From Planctomycetota bacterium (GTDB lineage Bacteria; Planctomycetota; Planctomycetia; Planctomycetales; Planctomycetaceae): a stretch of 64,000 nt of DNA. Position 1 is the stretch's first letter; every line of letters starts with the position of its first letter. This document shows positions 8,382-17,582 of the stretch, one piece after another. A model generated the notes under the pieces. It saw nothing but the letters and a program-made list of their open reading frames with translations. It was not told the DNA's origin and made no database searches. The position numbers and the translations under genes are program-made. Where the stretch lies: positions 1-64,000 of the forward strand of contig JAHZKX010000018.1 of assembly GCA_022600195.1 (NCBI GenBank), in the 5' to 3' direction.

Positions 8382-9890
8382 ATGCAAACTGCAACAGCAG
8401 GTTTTTCATATAAATCAACGAAATTCATCATTACTGCACTCACATTTTTCCTTATATTAAGTTCGCAGGTAACGGCATTTTCTTCTGAAAAACGCAGCAC
8501 ACCGAACATCATCTTTATTATGGCCGATGACCTGGGTTATGGTGATCTGGGTTGCTATGGGCAACAAAAAATCAAAACACCACGCATCGATCAGATGGCA
8601 GCCGAAGGTATGAAATTCAGCCAGATGTATGCGGGCGCTACGGTGTGTGCACCCTCACGCTGTGTCTTGATGACAGGATTACACATGGGGCACGGCCGCG
8701 TAAGAGGCAATACCTGGGTGAAAGAAAACCAATCGCTCAAGACCGAGGATCTGACGGTGGCTGAACTCCTGAAAAAAGCCGGCTATCAAACCGCCTTAAC
8801 GGGAAAATGGGGCATAGGTGAAGAGGGTACGCAGGGCGTACCGAACCTGCAGGGTTTCGATTATTTTTATGGCTATTTGAATCAGCACAATGCCCACAAT
8901 TATTATCCTGAATTCCTCTGGAGAAACGGAAAGAAAGTGGCGCTACGAAATATTGTCGATCCCCGCACAATCTCCAAAGGTCCTACCGGAAAAGACAGCC
9001 TGGGAGGTGTGTCTACAAAAAAAGTAGATTACTCACATGATCTGGTAATGCAGGAAGCACTTGATTTTATTGATCGAAGTGCAAAAGCGCCTTTCTTTTT
9101 GTATGTCGCGCTCACAATCCCACACGCCAATAATGAAGCAGGCAGAAAAGTCGGCGATGGCCAGGAAGTTCCCGATTACGGCATCTACGAGAACAAAGAC
9201 TGGAAGAAACAGAACAAGGGTCAAGCCGCGATGGTCACGCGCATGGATACAGGCGTCGGACAAATCCTGGATCGGCTCAAAGCATTGAAGATCGATAAAA
9301 ATACGCTTGTGATTTTCACTTCGGATAATGGCCACCATCGGGAGGGCGGCAATGATCCCGAATTTTTTGATGCCAACGGGCCTTTGCGGGGAATGAAACG
9401 TGATCTCTATGAAGGGGGTATTCGGGTTCCATTTATTGCCTATTGGCCGGATACAACGCCAGCAGGAAAAGTTTCCGACCACATTGGATACTTCGGCGAC
9501 TTAATGGCGACCGCGGCAGATCTGGCCGGCGTTCCCTGCCCTGAGAATCTGGACAGCGTCAGCATCGCCCCCACGCTCGTCGGCAAACCAGAACAACAGC
9601 AGCAACACGGCTTCCTCTACTGGGAATTCTATGAAAGAGGCGGTAAAAAGGCAGCACGCCAGGGAAAATGGAAAGCAGTCCGTATGCCAATGTTCACAGG
9701 TAAAACAGAACTTTACAATCTGGAGAAAGACTTAGGCGAAGCAAATAATATTGCGGACAGGCACCCGGACATTGTCAAACAAATGGAAACGATGATGCAA
9801 GATGCACACACGCAAGACCCACTCTGGAAAGCCAGCGGCAAACAATCGAAAAAGAAGCCCGCCCCCGGCGATGGCAAACCTCGGTTTTAA
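8382..9890 (+). CDS. Secreted Cys-type sulfatase
   Basis: This 502-residue paralogue has a signal peptide (about 1-35), MADDLGYGD at about 47-55, and C89-A-P-S-R with the following MTG motif, where C89 is the formylglycine precursor. GKWGIG and FTSDNGHH follow at the expected distances. A strong GAGGAG ribosome binding site precedes the ATG. It is most like the arylsulfatases that planctomycetes annotate as N-acetylgalactosamine or aryl sulfatases. The C-terminal tail is lysine- and proline-rich, as often seen in planctomycete sulfatases. It shares orientation with the upstream sulfatase and ends at a strong terminator. The two may be separate units, because 241 bases separate them. Confidence 0.93.
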   Translation: MQTATAGFSYKSTKFIITALTFFLILSSQVTAFSSEKRSTPNIIFIMADDLGYGDLGCYGQQKIKTPRIDQMAAEGMKFSQMYAGATVCAPSRCVLMTGLHMGHGRVRGNTWVKENQSLKTEDLTVAELLKKAGYQTALTGKWGIGEEGTQGVPNLQGFDYFYGYLNQHNAHNYYPEFLWRNGKKVALRNIVDPRTISKGPTGKDSLGGVSTKKVDYSHDLVMQEALDFIDRSAKAPFFLYVALTIPHANNEAGRKVGDGQEVPDYGIYENKDWKKQNKGQAAMVTRMDTGVGQILDRLKALKIDKNTLVIFTSDNGHHREGGNDPEFFDANGPLRGMKRDLYEGGIRVPFIAYWPDTTPAGKVSDHIGYFGDLMATAADLAGVPCPENLDSVSIAPTLVGKPEQQQQHGFLYWEFYERGGKKAARQGKWKAVRMPMFTGKTELYNLEKDLGEANNIADRHPDIVKQMETMMQDAHTQDPLWKASGKQSKKKPAPGDGKPRF

Positions 9891-9924
9891 ACAGCGTTCG
9901 CTGCTGGTTTTCACTAAAGAGATG

Positions 9925-9955
9925 AAAGCAGACTGGTAATTCAGTCTGCTTTTTT
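9925..9955 (+). terminator. Rho-independent terminator after the sulfatases
   Basis: An 11-bp stem (AAAGCAGACTG paired with CAGTCTGCTTT, 6-base loop) ends in a run of six or seven T residues. It lies 35 bases after the stop of the second sulfatase gene. Confidence 0.9.
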
Positions 9956-10364
9956 GTTGTCCAGGCAAAACCGGCCACACAACCATTTTCATAAAATCGT
10001 GATTTTTACCAATTTTTTTTAATTCCAGAGGAATTGAAATGCGTATAAATCATTAGAAGAGCACAAGAATCATTTGATTTTACTTTGCAGAATCATTTTT
10101 AATTCTGTGATCTAAAGGATCATGAATCGTTGCTCTTGAAGCGATTTGTTTACCGTTGTTCACACGATTTAAAAGGTATCTTTTAAGGAGACGGAGCGAT
10201 GTGTTTTACAGTCGATCAAGTCGAAGAGTCAGAAAATGAGAAGCGACAAAAATAGTCCCGAAAGGCAGTCAGTTAAGGTGAGAGAACAGTAACTGATTCG
10301 CCTACGCTTTATTACCTGTCCGCTGGGAGACGCAGCTTCAAAGTAAAGTCATTCCTGGAATTGA
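9956..10364. other. Intergenic region around a tiny possible ORF
   Basis: Between the sulfatase terminator and the TadG-like gene end lies about 400 bases. Apart from the 18-codon frame at 10199-10255 I see no gene, RNA or repeat. Confidence 0.4.
10199..10255 (+). CDS. Possible 18-residue peptide or leader
   Basis: A near-ideal AAGGAG sits 8 bases upstream of an ATG (10199) and opens an 18-codon frame starting MCFTVDQ and ending in a charged EKRQK tail. The strong ribosome binding site is the only argument; no family is recognised and nothing in the same orientation follows until 11837. It could be a chance match. Confidence 0.25.
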   Translation: MCFTVDQVEESENEKRQK

Positions 10365-10955
10365 TTAGGGGGGGATAATATTGTCGACGCTAACCAATGA
10401 TGCACGCCCAGACCCACAATCGTAATAGGCGATTGATTGACTGGACACGTTGAAAATGCTCACTCCGAACAGAGCACTGCAAAACCCCTGCGTCGGTACT
10501 GTTACTTGAGCTATCACAGCAGGAAAGCCACCACCAGCACAGCTGGTTTCTGCATTTCCGTTAAATGTAATGGGATCCGTTGTAGTATCAATTGCACCAA
10601 ATACAAAATCCCCTGTATTCGAGGCATTCGCATTTGGATTAGCGAGAGTCACAGTGCCTAAATTTGTTGTCGGCATGAATGCAACTCCAAGAATGGGATT
10701 GGCTTCCACATAAGCAACACCAACATCTCGAGGAATATCAGTCAAACCCACCCCACTATCACCCCACTCTTGAACTGCTGCTAACGCTGCCGCATCAAGC
10801 GAATTTTTGATTTCAACCTGAGCCTGCCACATTGTCGCGATTTCCAGTACACCACAAAAAAACGTCAGAAATACCGATCCCCACAGAATCAGCCAGAGGA
10901 TGGCGATTCCGCGACGGTTCTTGTGAGACTTAGTCTTTGAATGAATTTGTTTCAT
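10365..10955 (-). CDS. TadG-like pseudopilin (Flp pilus assembly, TadE/G-like)
   Basis: The 196-residue protein has a basic N-terminus (KSHKNRRG) and a single hydrophobic segment at about 17-40 ('IAILWLILWGSVFLTFF'), then 'SLDAAALAAVQEW', the block typical of TadG-like proteins ('DAAALAGA'). The rest is a small beta-rich periplasmic domain with four cysteines. TadE/TadG proteins are minor pseudopilins processed by a prepilin peptidase and needed for assembly of Flp (Tad) pili. The gene lies 62 bases downstream of a TadE-like gene on the same strand, a likely operon. No ATPase, secretin or Flp pilin gene is present in the window, so the main tad locus must be elsewhere. Confidence 0.8.
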   Translation of the reverse strand: MKQIHSKTKSHKNRRGIAILWLILWGSVFLTFFCGVLEIATMWQAQVEIKNSLDAAALAAVQEWGDSGVGLTDIPRDVGVAYVEANPILGVAFMPTTNLGTVTLANPNANASNTGDFVFGAIDTTTDPITFNGNAETSCAGGGFPAVIAQVTVPTQGFCSALFGVSIFNVSSQSIAYYDCGSGRASLVSVDNIIPP

Positions 10956-11017
10956 CGGGAATTTGTCACTCTAAGCAGGTAGAAACGAAAGCTCTTCAGC
11001 AATATGTCTGATGTAGA

Positions 11018-11584
11018 TTAAAGTTCATATAAATAGGTCGTGGATTGTTCAACGACATAGTCTTCAATCGAAAAACCAAAACTGTCTAAAAAGTCGGGAA
11101 TATTACCATCCAAAGCTACACAAACAGTAGTGCGAACAGACTCAGTGTTAACGGCTCCTGTAACGACAGGTAAACTCGTCACAGGTGGATCACAGTCGCA
11201 ACCAGCAACCGCCACGACAGGATCATTAATCGTTGCTGCTGCTCCCACATTATGTTCGAGAACGACTCGACAACTCCCCAGTGGAATCTCACCCACCATG
11301 AGCACATTATCAACACTCGTCTTTAATGCCCCCGTATTCAAAGCAGGGAGAGCTGCTTGTGGGGTTTCCGAAGCGATCTTGGCGGCGTATCGACTTGCAT
11401 AAGCTGTCTGCTCGCTTACAACATAAATTAAAGAAATCTGAATGATCGCCAGCATGATAATCAGAAATGCTGGCATCGTGAGAATTAACTCCAACACAAC
11501 AACACCGGACCGGTGAGCATTGGGTTTCTCTGTTTTTTGTCTGTTTATCTGCACAGGTCGGTACCGCACTCGTACTGGGGTCAA
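11018..11584 (-). CDS. TadE-like pseudopilin
   Basis: This 188-residue protein carries the TadE signature: a basic N-terminus (KPNAHRSG), then 'VVVLELILTMPAFLIIMLAIIQ' split over about residues 27-50, where the Glu five residues into the hydrophobic stretch matches the TadE/pseudopilin pattern, followed by 'YASRYAAKIAS'. The C-terminal domain is short, beta-rich and contains a CDCD motif. It is expected to be a membrane-anchored minor pseudopilin of the Tad secretion/pilus system. It precedes the TadG-like gene on the same strand and is divergent from a third TadE-like gene. Confidence 0.8.
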   Translation of the reverse strand: MTPVRVRYRPVQINRQKTEKPNAHRSGVVVLELILTMPAFLIIMLAIIQISLIYVVSEQTAYASRYAAKIASETPQAALPALNTGALKTSVDNVLMVGEIPLGSCRVVLEHNVGAAATINDPVVAVAGCDCDPPVTSLPVVTGAVNTESVRTTVCVALDGNIPDFLDSFGFSIEDYVVEQSTTYLYEL

Positions 11585-11836
11585 TATCGGAGGTTTTATC
11601 GTAATCTATTCACTATAATACTACTTTGGCAAGCAATTTGCGTTCCCTATTCAAGAGACGCCTTATATCTCTGTCGATTCAACAGAGAAAACGAGTACGG
11701 CGTGAAATTTGTCTCAATCAGAGGTCAAGTCAGTCACTTTTCAGATCGGCCAGATCTGGAACTTGATAACTGACCTTAGCAAGTGTGAAGCAAACGTCTC
11801 CGTTTGTTAACACTCTTGAGTTGAAAAGTACGTAAG

Positions 11837-12403
11837 ATGGAAATCATCAGGGAGCCTGCATTGTTCCACAATCAGAGCAATTTACGACAGCAAACGCCCC
11901 AACACAGGCGCCGGACAGGCTCGGTTCTTCTGGAGTTCATCCTCGCATTTCCCCTGATTCTGATTGTTTCACTGGCCATCATTGAGTTTGGGTTTTTCGC
12001 TCTGCTGCAACAATCGATTACAGCAGCCGCAATCGAGGGCTCAAGAGAAGCAGCCAAAGTAGGCGCAACTACAACATCAGTGGGAAACCTGATCCAGGAA
12101 TATGTAGATCTGAATTCGTCCTTAATGCTGGATGTAGGACAACAACCTGCAGCATCTATGGCAGGAAACGTACTGGTATCTATCCAGGATGGAAGCGGAG
12201 CCCTGACACAGACGATCGGAAACTCAGACATCCCCTGTTCCCCAGTTGGCCCGGCTCCAGGTATAACCGAGATCAAAGTCACGATCTGCCTTAACTTAAC
12301 CGATACGAATGGTACGGTCCCCATCCCCGACCTTTTATCGACATTTGGTTTTACGCTTTCGGGAAAACAACTTGAAATCAGCGCTATGACCGGATTAGAG
12401 TAA
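11837..12403 (+). CDS. TadE-like pseudopilin
   Basis: A 188-residue protein with a polar, Arg-rich N-terminus (QHRRRTG), then 'VLLEFILAFPLILIVSLAI' at about 30-50 with the conserved Glu, and 'AAIEGSREAAKVGAT', a signature of TadE-like proteins. The C-terminal half is a small extracytoplasmic domain with cysteines. It is divergent from the other TadE-like gene across 252 bases that contain a TATAAT hexamer at 11614-11619 in the plus sense without a clear -35 partner. The small membrane protein at 12468 follows on the same strand and may be co-transcribed. Confidence 0.8.
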   Translation: MEIIREPALFHNQSNLRQQTPQHRRRTGSVLLEFILAFPLILIVSLAIIEFGFFALLQQSITAAAIEGSREAAKVGATTTSVGNLIQEYVDLNSSLMLDVGQQPAASMAGNVLVSIQDGSGALTQTIGNSDIPCSPVGPAPGITEIKVTICLNLTDTNGTVPIPDLLSTFGFTLSGKQLEISAMTGLE

Positions 12404-12467
12404 CAGCAAAGCGATTTGTCTTTCTCTCACTCTTTCACTGGCCACGCATAGCAAGTTTTCACATCCT

Positions 12468-12632
12468 ATGAACGAAATTGTCACAGGAATGTTTTTCTGG
12501 CTGCTGAAAATTCTGGGAGCCTACCTCGCTCTCATGATTATCTTTACGATGATTCTCTCACGCTGGAAGAAGAAATCAAAAGAGGAAACAGAGGCTATTT
12601 CCCAGAGCAGGAAAAAGCGATCAGATCGCTAG
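12468..12632 (+). CDS. 54-residue single-span membrane protein
   Basis: This short frame is outside the usual size limit for gene finders. It encodes one hydrophobic helix at about residues 8-30 ('FFWLLKILGAYLALMIIF' region) followed by a strongly basic tail (RWKKKSKEE and RKKRSDR), so an inside-out orientation with a cytoplasmic C-terminus is expected. It begins 64 bases after the TadE-like gene on the same strand and ends 22 bases before the convergent AsmA-like gene. The fit between the hydrophobic/basic pattern and a clean stop favours a real gene, but there is no strong ribosome binding site. No family is recognised; a small accessory protein of the pilus genes is possible. Confidence 0.55.
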   Translation: MNEIVTGMFFWLLKILGAYLALMIIFTMILSRWKKKSKEETEAISQSRKKRSDR

Positions 12633-12654
12633 CTTGAGCTGACCTCAATACAAA

Positions 12655-15600
12655 TTACTGAGCAAAAGGCAGAGAAAATTGCTTCAGTGGCTGTATATCA
12701 GACTGAATCGCACGAGCTCGCCGGCCGTTTGAATTATTTACTGGTCTGCCGCGCATTCCGTTGTTCAGAAATGTTTTGAGTGATCCGTCCAACAATGGAT
12801 TTGACTTGATATCAACAATCGGAGTGGATGTCGTACCTCGTAGTTCTACACGAATCCAGCCACTGGTAGCATGACCGATTAACTGAGTAATTGCCGGCAG
12901 TGGTAATTGACGACGGGTTAATTTGGAAAACAAATCCACTTTCAATCGACCATCAAAATGGGCTTCACCAGCTTGCCCATAAAGACTGATCGCATTCCCT
13001 TTGAGCTCGATGTACTTCAGATGAAATGCCTGATTGGAAACCGTAAAGTCACAGAACGCAGAATCAAATGCCGTTTTGTCTGGTTGTGACAGACGAACCA
13101 CTTTAAAAATCTGCGCAATGGGAGGCAGTTCATAAATCGCGGCAGGACTAATTTGTAATTGACCGTGCCCTTTGAGATCTGATCGATTGGATCCTCGCCC
13201 CCATAGTTGAATCCAACCATTCATGACTCCACGTAATTGGGATTCCCCGGGCATATAACGGGCCGCATATTCTTCCAGTAACCCGCGATTTAGTTCAATC
13301 TGCATGTTATAGGTAGGAACCGCATTGAGTTCGATATCTCCCATACAGGTCAGAACTCCACGAATCGCTTTGGCCGTGATAGGTTGTTTTGCCTTAATAT
13401 TCGCTAAGCCGACAGCCTGAGCCTGATTGCGACGAATTTGTTTGGAACCGATTGTGAGTTTCTGATCGTGAATCTCAAACGGGCCTTTGATTTCCGTCAG
13501 ATGATAATCCAGAATCACCGCCGAATCCAAATCGACTTCACCAGTTAAGTGCAGATGAGCGCCATCCCAGGTTCCTGCAGAATGGACCTTCCCATAAACT
13601 TTGGTCACATCAACGCCTGTGGTCAGTGTATTCTCTGCAAGATACGAATTCATATCCCAGGCAGCCGTCACGAAAGTTCCCACCTTTTGCGAACCGCGAA
13701 ATTCAATCTTCCCGCTGGCAGAAATGGGCCTCTGAATATTTAAGGTATTTAATGCAGAAGCCATCTCACCTGGCAACGCCTGTTGAAAGGCCCGGTCGGT
13801 GGTGAGGTCATCGATATCCATTTTATCAAGCAACACTCGCCAGTCCCCTTCGGAAGTGACTTCGGCAAACGCCTCCTTAATCCGGATTAACGTCTCGTCA
13901 TGTCTTCCCGATATCGAAGTCAGACGGACTTCACTATTTTGTGTCTGAGGATTCACAAAATAGCTCCAGTTCGCATTCAGATTATCGATCTGATATGGAA
14001 AGTCTTTTACCAGCATGCTTCCTGAACGCCATCTGGCATTAGGAATACTGATAATGGCCGGTTTGCCGCGTTCCCATGAAATATCAGTTTTTAGATTAAT
14101 GATTCCACGTGGTGAGAGTTCTCCCCACAATTCCTGCAATGATTGAGGTAGTGCCAGACGCAGGTTGGAATCACAGGCTGCATTTTCTGCGATGATACTT
14201 AAATTTAGTTTGCCGTCTTTTTCAAATCGAGCATATGAACCAGACGCAGACAGACGCGCATTGCCATGAGTCCCTTTTAGCTGATCAAACGAAGTCTTTC
14301 CCGTTTTACTGGAATAAAAAACTCGGCCCGAAAGATCGCTGATACGATATGGAAAATCTCGATACTGTAATGCGCCATGATCCATCTTCGCCAGAAAGTC
14401 CAGATGGATTGGCTGATTCAACATCGGTTCACGAGTTAATTTCAAAACGGCATCGGCTTTACCATGTAAATCAATTTGATTGAGAACGGATTTGATTCCC
14501 TCAGGTGAAGCAGATAACAGCGCTGAATCTATGGGAACTTGTTCGATTTCCAATGTGATATCAATTTGGGATGCAGGTCCGGGATGCCTCACAAAACCGC
14601 GCGCGGTCACAGGTCGGTTGCCCGCCATCCCAAAGAAGTCCAGTTTGAGAGTGTCATTATCCTGCTGGTTGAGTTTGCCTTTGATGCGATCAACCCGATA
14701 AGGAAAATGGACCGGCATCGCTCCCCCGTCATTGGTAGTAACCACCAAATCCTGTATCTGCCATTTCCCCTGACCTGGATGTGTCAATGTGACATCGAGA
14801 TCAATATTCCCACTGGGTCGCAGCGTATCAAATGTGCGAGCCAGACCTCCAGATAAACGACTCCGTAATCGATCATCGACGGGAAGTTTTACTGCTTGTA
14901 ACGAAAAGTAGCTTTGGTCGTTCGGTTGATCCTGTGCCTGATGCGAAGAGCCAAAACGATAGTATCCTCCCACAGAAAAATTGGTCTCGCCATTATGTGC
15001 CTGTAAATCCTGAATTAATAACCTGTTATTATTCACAAACACTTTGCCGACAATATTTCGTAATGGAAACGGCAGTATTGGATGTTTGAGCTTTCCTTCA
15101 CGCAATTGTGTCAATATCTGAAACTGGGGCGTTTGATCCTGACTCATTTTAGAGAGACTGAATTGGATATCCATCTGGGCGCTCACACCCAGATCATACA
15201 TGCCCGTTGATTCATCAGGCTTTAGTTGCATAGAAGGAAACGCAGAGTTGAGTTGCGATGCCAGCACCGGCGAAATACCCGTTGCCATCCGGACCAGATT
15301 TGGTCCAAATTCTACTTGGCTCCACTTTCCTTCCACGGAACCAATTTTGGAACCAATGTCCCAATAACCCGATATCTCCAGCTTTCCTGCTTGCGGAATA
15401 GAAGTATGCCCTTCGATTTCATAACGTCGGGTTCCGGAGGGAATCAGCCTTAAATCCAGGTTTTGAAATGTAACTGCCGTCGGAACATTTTCCGCACCCC
15501 GTTCAAATTTTACAGCAAGACTTCCACGCTCAATCACTAATTCCGGAAGTGGATTATCGCTTTGCTTGATTTCTGGCAGCCCTTCCCAGTTCCAGGTTCC

Positions 15601-15966
15601 ATCTGCCATGCGAACCAGAACTAACTGCGGACTATTCAATACCACTTTCTGGATATCAATCACCTGATGCCGGGCCAGTTTTTCCTGGTCCAAAGTCACC
15701 ACCACCTCTGGTAAATCAATAATCGTATCGGAGTGGCTGACAACTTGAACGCGACAACCCTCAATTCGAACCCGTCTTCGAAAATCAAATTGCACTCGAT
15801 CAATTTCGATCATCAGGTCGGGAATATGCTTTGATATTTTCTCAATGATACCGGCTTTCAACATTTCGTCGCTGCGCACCCACAGATAATAACCGTAACT
15901 CCCGCCGGTGATCACCAGCGAAATTACGATTAGCAGAAACCATTGAAATGTTTTACGAATAACCAT
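12655..15966 (-). CDS. AsmA/YhdP-like giant envelope protein
   Basis: The 1103-residue protein has one N-terminal membrane helix (about 8-30) and a very long, beta-rich, repetitive periplasmic part with AsmA-type features: an N-terminal block 'GIIEKISKHIPDLMIEIDRVQFDF', repeated 'xRVxGxxGxxxxxxG' strands, and a C-terminal region ending in 'GWIRVELRGTTSTPIVDI', as in AsmA_2/DUF3971 proteins. AsmA-like proteins (AsmA, YhdP, TamB) form long hydrophobic grooves that carry phospholipids between inner and outer membranes. It lies 26 bases downstream of the GT39-like gene, on the same strand, so the two are probably one transcript. Length is in the normal range for YhdP-type proteins. No internal frame problem was seen. 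Confidence 0.82.
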   Translation of the reverse strand: MVIRKTFQWFLLIVISLVITGGSYGYYLWVRSDEMLKAGIIEKISKHIPDLMIEIDRVQFDFRRRVRIEGCRVQVVSHSDTIIDLPEVVVTLDQEKLARHQVIDIQKVVLNSPQLVLVRMADGTWNWEGLPEIKQSDNPLPELVIERGSLAVKFERGAENVPTAVTFQNLDLRLIPSGTRRYEIEGHTSIPQAGKLEISGYWDIGSKIGSVEGKWSQVEFGPNLVRMATGISPVLASQLNSAFPSMQLKPDESTGMYDLGVSAQMDIQFSLSKMSQDQTPQFQILTQLREGKLKHPILPFPLRNIVGKVFVNNNRLLIQDLQAHNGETNFSVGGYYRFGSSHQAQDQPNDQSYFSLQAVKLPVDDRLRSRLSGGLARTFDTLRPSGNIDLDVTLTHPGQGKWQIQDLVVTTNDGGAMPVHFPYRVDRIKGKLNQQDNDTLKLDFFGMAGNRPVTARGFVRHPGPASQIDITLEIEQVPIDSALLSASPEGIKSVLNQIDLHGKADAVLKLTREPMLNQPIHLDFLAKMDHGALQYRDFPYRISDLSGRVFYSSKTGKTSFDQLKGTHGNARLSASGSYARFEKDGKLNLSIIAENAACDSNLRLALPQSLQELWGELSPRGIINLKTDISWERGKPAIISIPNARWRSGSMLVKDFPYQIDNLNANWSYFVNPQTQNSEVRLTSISGRHDETLIRIKEAFAEVTSEGDWRVLLDKMDIDDLTTDRAFQQALPGEMASALNTLNIQRPISASGKIEFRGSQKVGTFVTAAWDMNSYLAENTLTTGVDVTKVYGKVHSAGTWDGAHLHLTGEVDLDSAVILDYHLTEIKGPFEIHDQKLTIGSKQIRRNQAQAVGLANIKAKQPITAKAIRGVLTCMGDIELNAVPTYNMQIELNRGLLEEYAARYMPGESQLRGVMNGWIQLWGRGSNRSDLKGHGQLQISPAAIYELPPIAQIFKVVRLSQPDKTAFDSAFCDFTVSNQAFHLKYIELKGNAISLYGQAGEAHFDGRLKVDLFSKLTRRQLPLPAITQLIGHATSGWIRVELRGTTSTPIVDIKSNPLLDGSLKTFLNNGMRGRPVNNSNGRRARAIQSDIQPLKQFSLPFAQ

Positions 15967-15992
15967 ATCAACTCTAAACCATTAAAGGCGAA

Positions 15993-17258
15993 TTACTGTC
16001 CCGGTTTGATTTCTTTCTTTTGAATCAGTTGAAAAAACATGTGATAAATTCCTACCGCAGACAAAATGTATAAACTGTATTCAGCCGGCAGACGATAGCG
16101 CAATGAACTGACGAAAATCAGATGGATCAACGAAAAGTAAATCACAGGTCCCAGCGTAATCAACAACAGTAAACTCTGATCGCGCGAAACCCAGGCACCA
16201 TAACTTGCGAAGAGGATCACAGGAATAAAAACGACCGAAACCGCAAGCATCATCCAGAATGACTGAAACTGCGCCGCATTCGGCCAGGGTTTCCAGTAAC
16301 GCAGCAGCTTGGCACCCATCAAGCGCAACACATGACCGGGGTGCTGTTGCGCATACTCAATGGCCCGCTGTGTATAGTGCTGATTCATTTCGTATTCACT
16401 CATGCTTTTCAACACATTCTCTTGATCAAAAAAAGTCATATCGCTATCACCGGTCGCCCGGGGATTTAAACCGTCATATAAACTGGGACCTGCCCAGAGT
16501 GTCGTAGGAACAAAATGATTCGTTACCTGATAATTGCGATAAACCCAGGGTACCAGCATCACTGCAAACCCCAGAGTCATCAACAAAGCCCGCTGCATGG
16601 CTGCAGTTCGATTTCCCTTTGCACTAAAAACTAAAATGACAACAACGACAGGCAAGATTAACAACCAGCTCGGCCTCACATAAAAGGCGATCGCCAGTGA
16701 AATTCCAGCGAGTACTGAGAACAGGGTTCCACGAACTTGATCGCCGGCTCCATATTGAATTTTTGATAATTTGACAAGTACCCATAATGAAATCAGCATT
16801 GCGACTGCAAAAGCAGTCTCACTTAATAACAAAACACTAAACCCTGCCATCACCGGTGAGACAGCAACGAATGCCGCCGCGATCAGACCAATTGTTTCAT
16901 TGACCAGCTCTTTTCCCAGCAAATACACGGCAAAACAGGCGACCACTCCCAACAGCGCCAAAACAATTCGAACACCAAAGTGATCTTCTCCGACGACGGA
17001 CATGGCTCCCGCCAGGATGACAGGAAAACCGGGCATCCTCAGTACACGTCGTGGCGGTGTATAAATCGAATATTCTTCGCCACGAATGATCTTTCGAGCC
17101 AGCTTCCAATAACCGTCTGCGTCACCTTCGATCACATATGTGCGTTCAGGTTGTCGATCAAGTTGGCGCTGAACGTAAACCGCCACTCCGCACCTGATTG
17201 ATGCGGATATCAGTAAAATAAATAACAATAAGTACTTAAGCCGTTTCGTTTGCGGCAT
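15993..17258 (-). CDS. GT39-like membrane glycosyltransferase
   Basis: I place the start at the ATG at 17258 because AGGGGAG lies 3 bases upstream; the GTG at 17273 has no such site. The 421-residue product has a basic N-terminus, a first membrane helix, and an extracytoplasmic loop with 'EGDADGYWKLARKI' and the PGFPV segment, then eight or so further membrane helices. This layout is that of PMT/ArnT-like (GT39/GT83) polyprenyl-phosphate-sugar transferases; the acidic pair in the first loop is expected to form the catalytic site. The acceptor is unknown: lipid A, an envelope polysaccharide or proteins. It precedes the AsmA-like gene by 26 bases, suggesting a common envelope role. Confidence 0.8.
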   Translation of the reverse strand: MPQTKRLKYLLLFILLISASIRCGVAVYVQRQLDRQPERTYVIEGDADGYWKLARKIIRGEEYSIYTPPRRVLRMPGFPVILAGAMSVVGEDHFGVRIVLALLGVVACFAVYLLGKELVNETIGLIAAAFVAVSPVMAGFSVLLLSETAFAVAMLISLWVLVKLSKIQYGAGDQVRGTLFSVLAGISLAIAFYVRPSWLLILPVVVVILVFSAKGNRTAAMQRALLMTLGFAVMLVPWVYRNYQVTNHFVPTTLWAGPSLYDGLNPRATGDSDMTFFDQENVLKSMSEYEMNQHYTQRAIEYAQQHPGHVLRLMGAKLLRYWKPWPNAAQFQSFWMMLAVSVVFIPVILFASYGAWVSRDQSLLLLITLGPVIYFSLIHLIFVSSLRYRLPAEYSLYILSAVGIYHMFFQLIQKKEIKPGQ

Positions 17259-17582
17259 AATCTCCCCTGCCACTTTGGAAATGGGGGAATAGTACGACTA
17301 CTCGACCATCAGGGTCAATTCCAATATAAGCTGCCCCTGAACCGCAGGGTGAAATCTTCTCAAGTTCCCCACTCGAAATGCCAAGATTCTGGTACACAGA
17401 ACTGAACAGATTACGTAAGAATGCAAATAATCAAAAAGGGATTTACCTCATCCAAACATCCCACATTGACACAAAAACAGATTTACAATATCGTCCGCTC
17501 TCAAATCTCTCCAAGCAAAACAACTCCTCAAATCACATCAACCCATTTCACTAAGCCAGGATCTTCACGGCTGAGGGAAACA
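17259..17582. other. Divergent intergenic region
   Basis: About 320 bases separate the GT39-like gene (minus) and the FlgI-like gene (plus). An in-frame upstream extension of the FlgI-like frame (from 17421) has no signal sequence or ribosome binding site and is treated as untranslated. No promoter can be placed with confidence. Confidence 0.4.
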
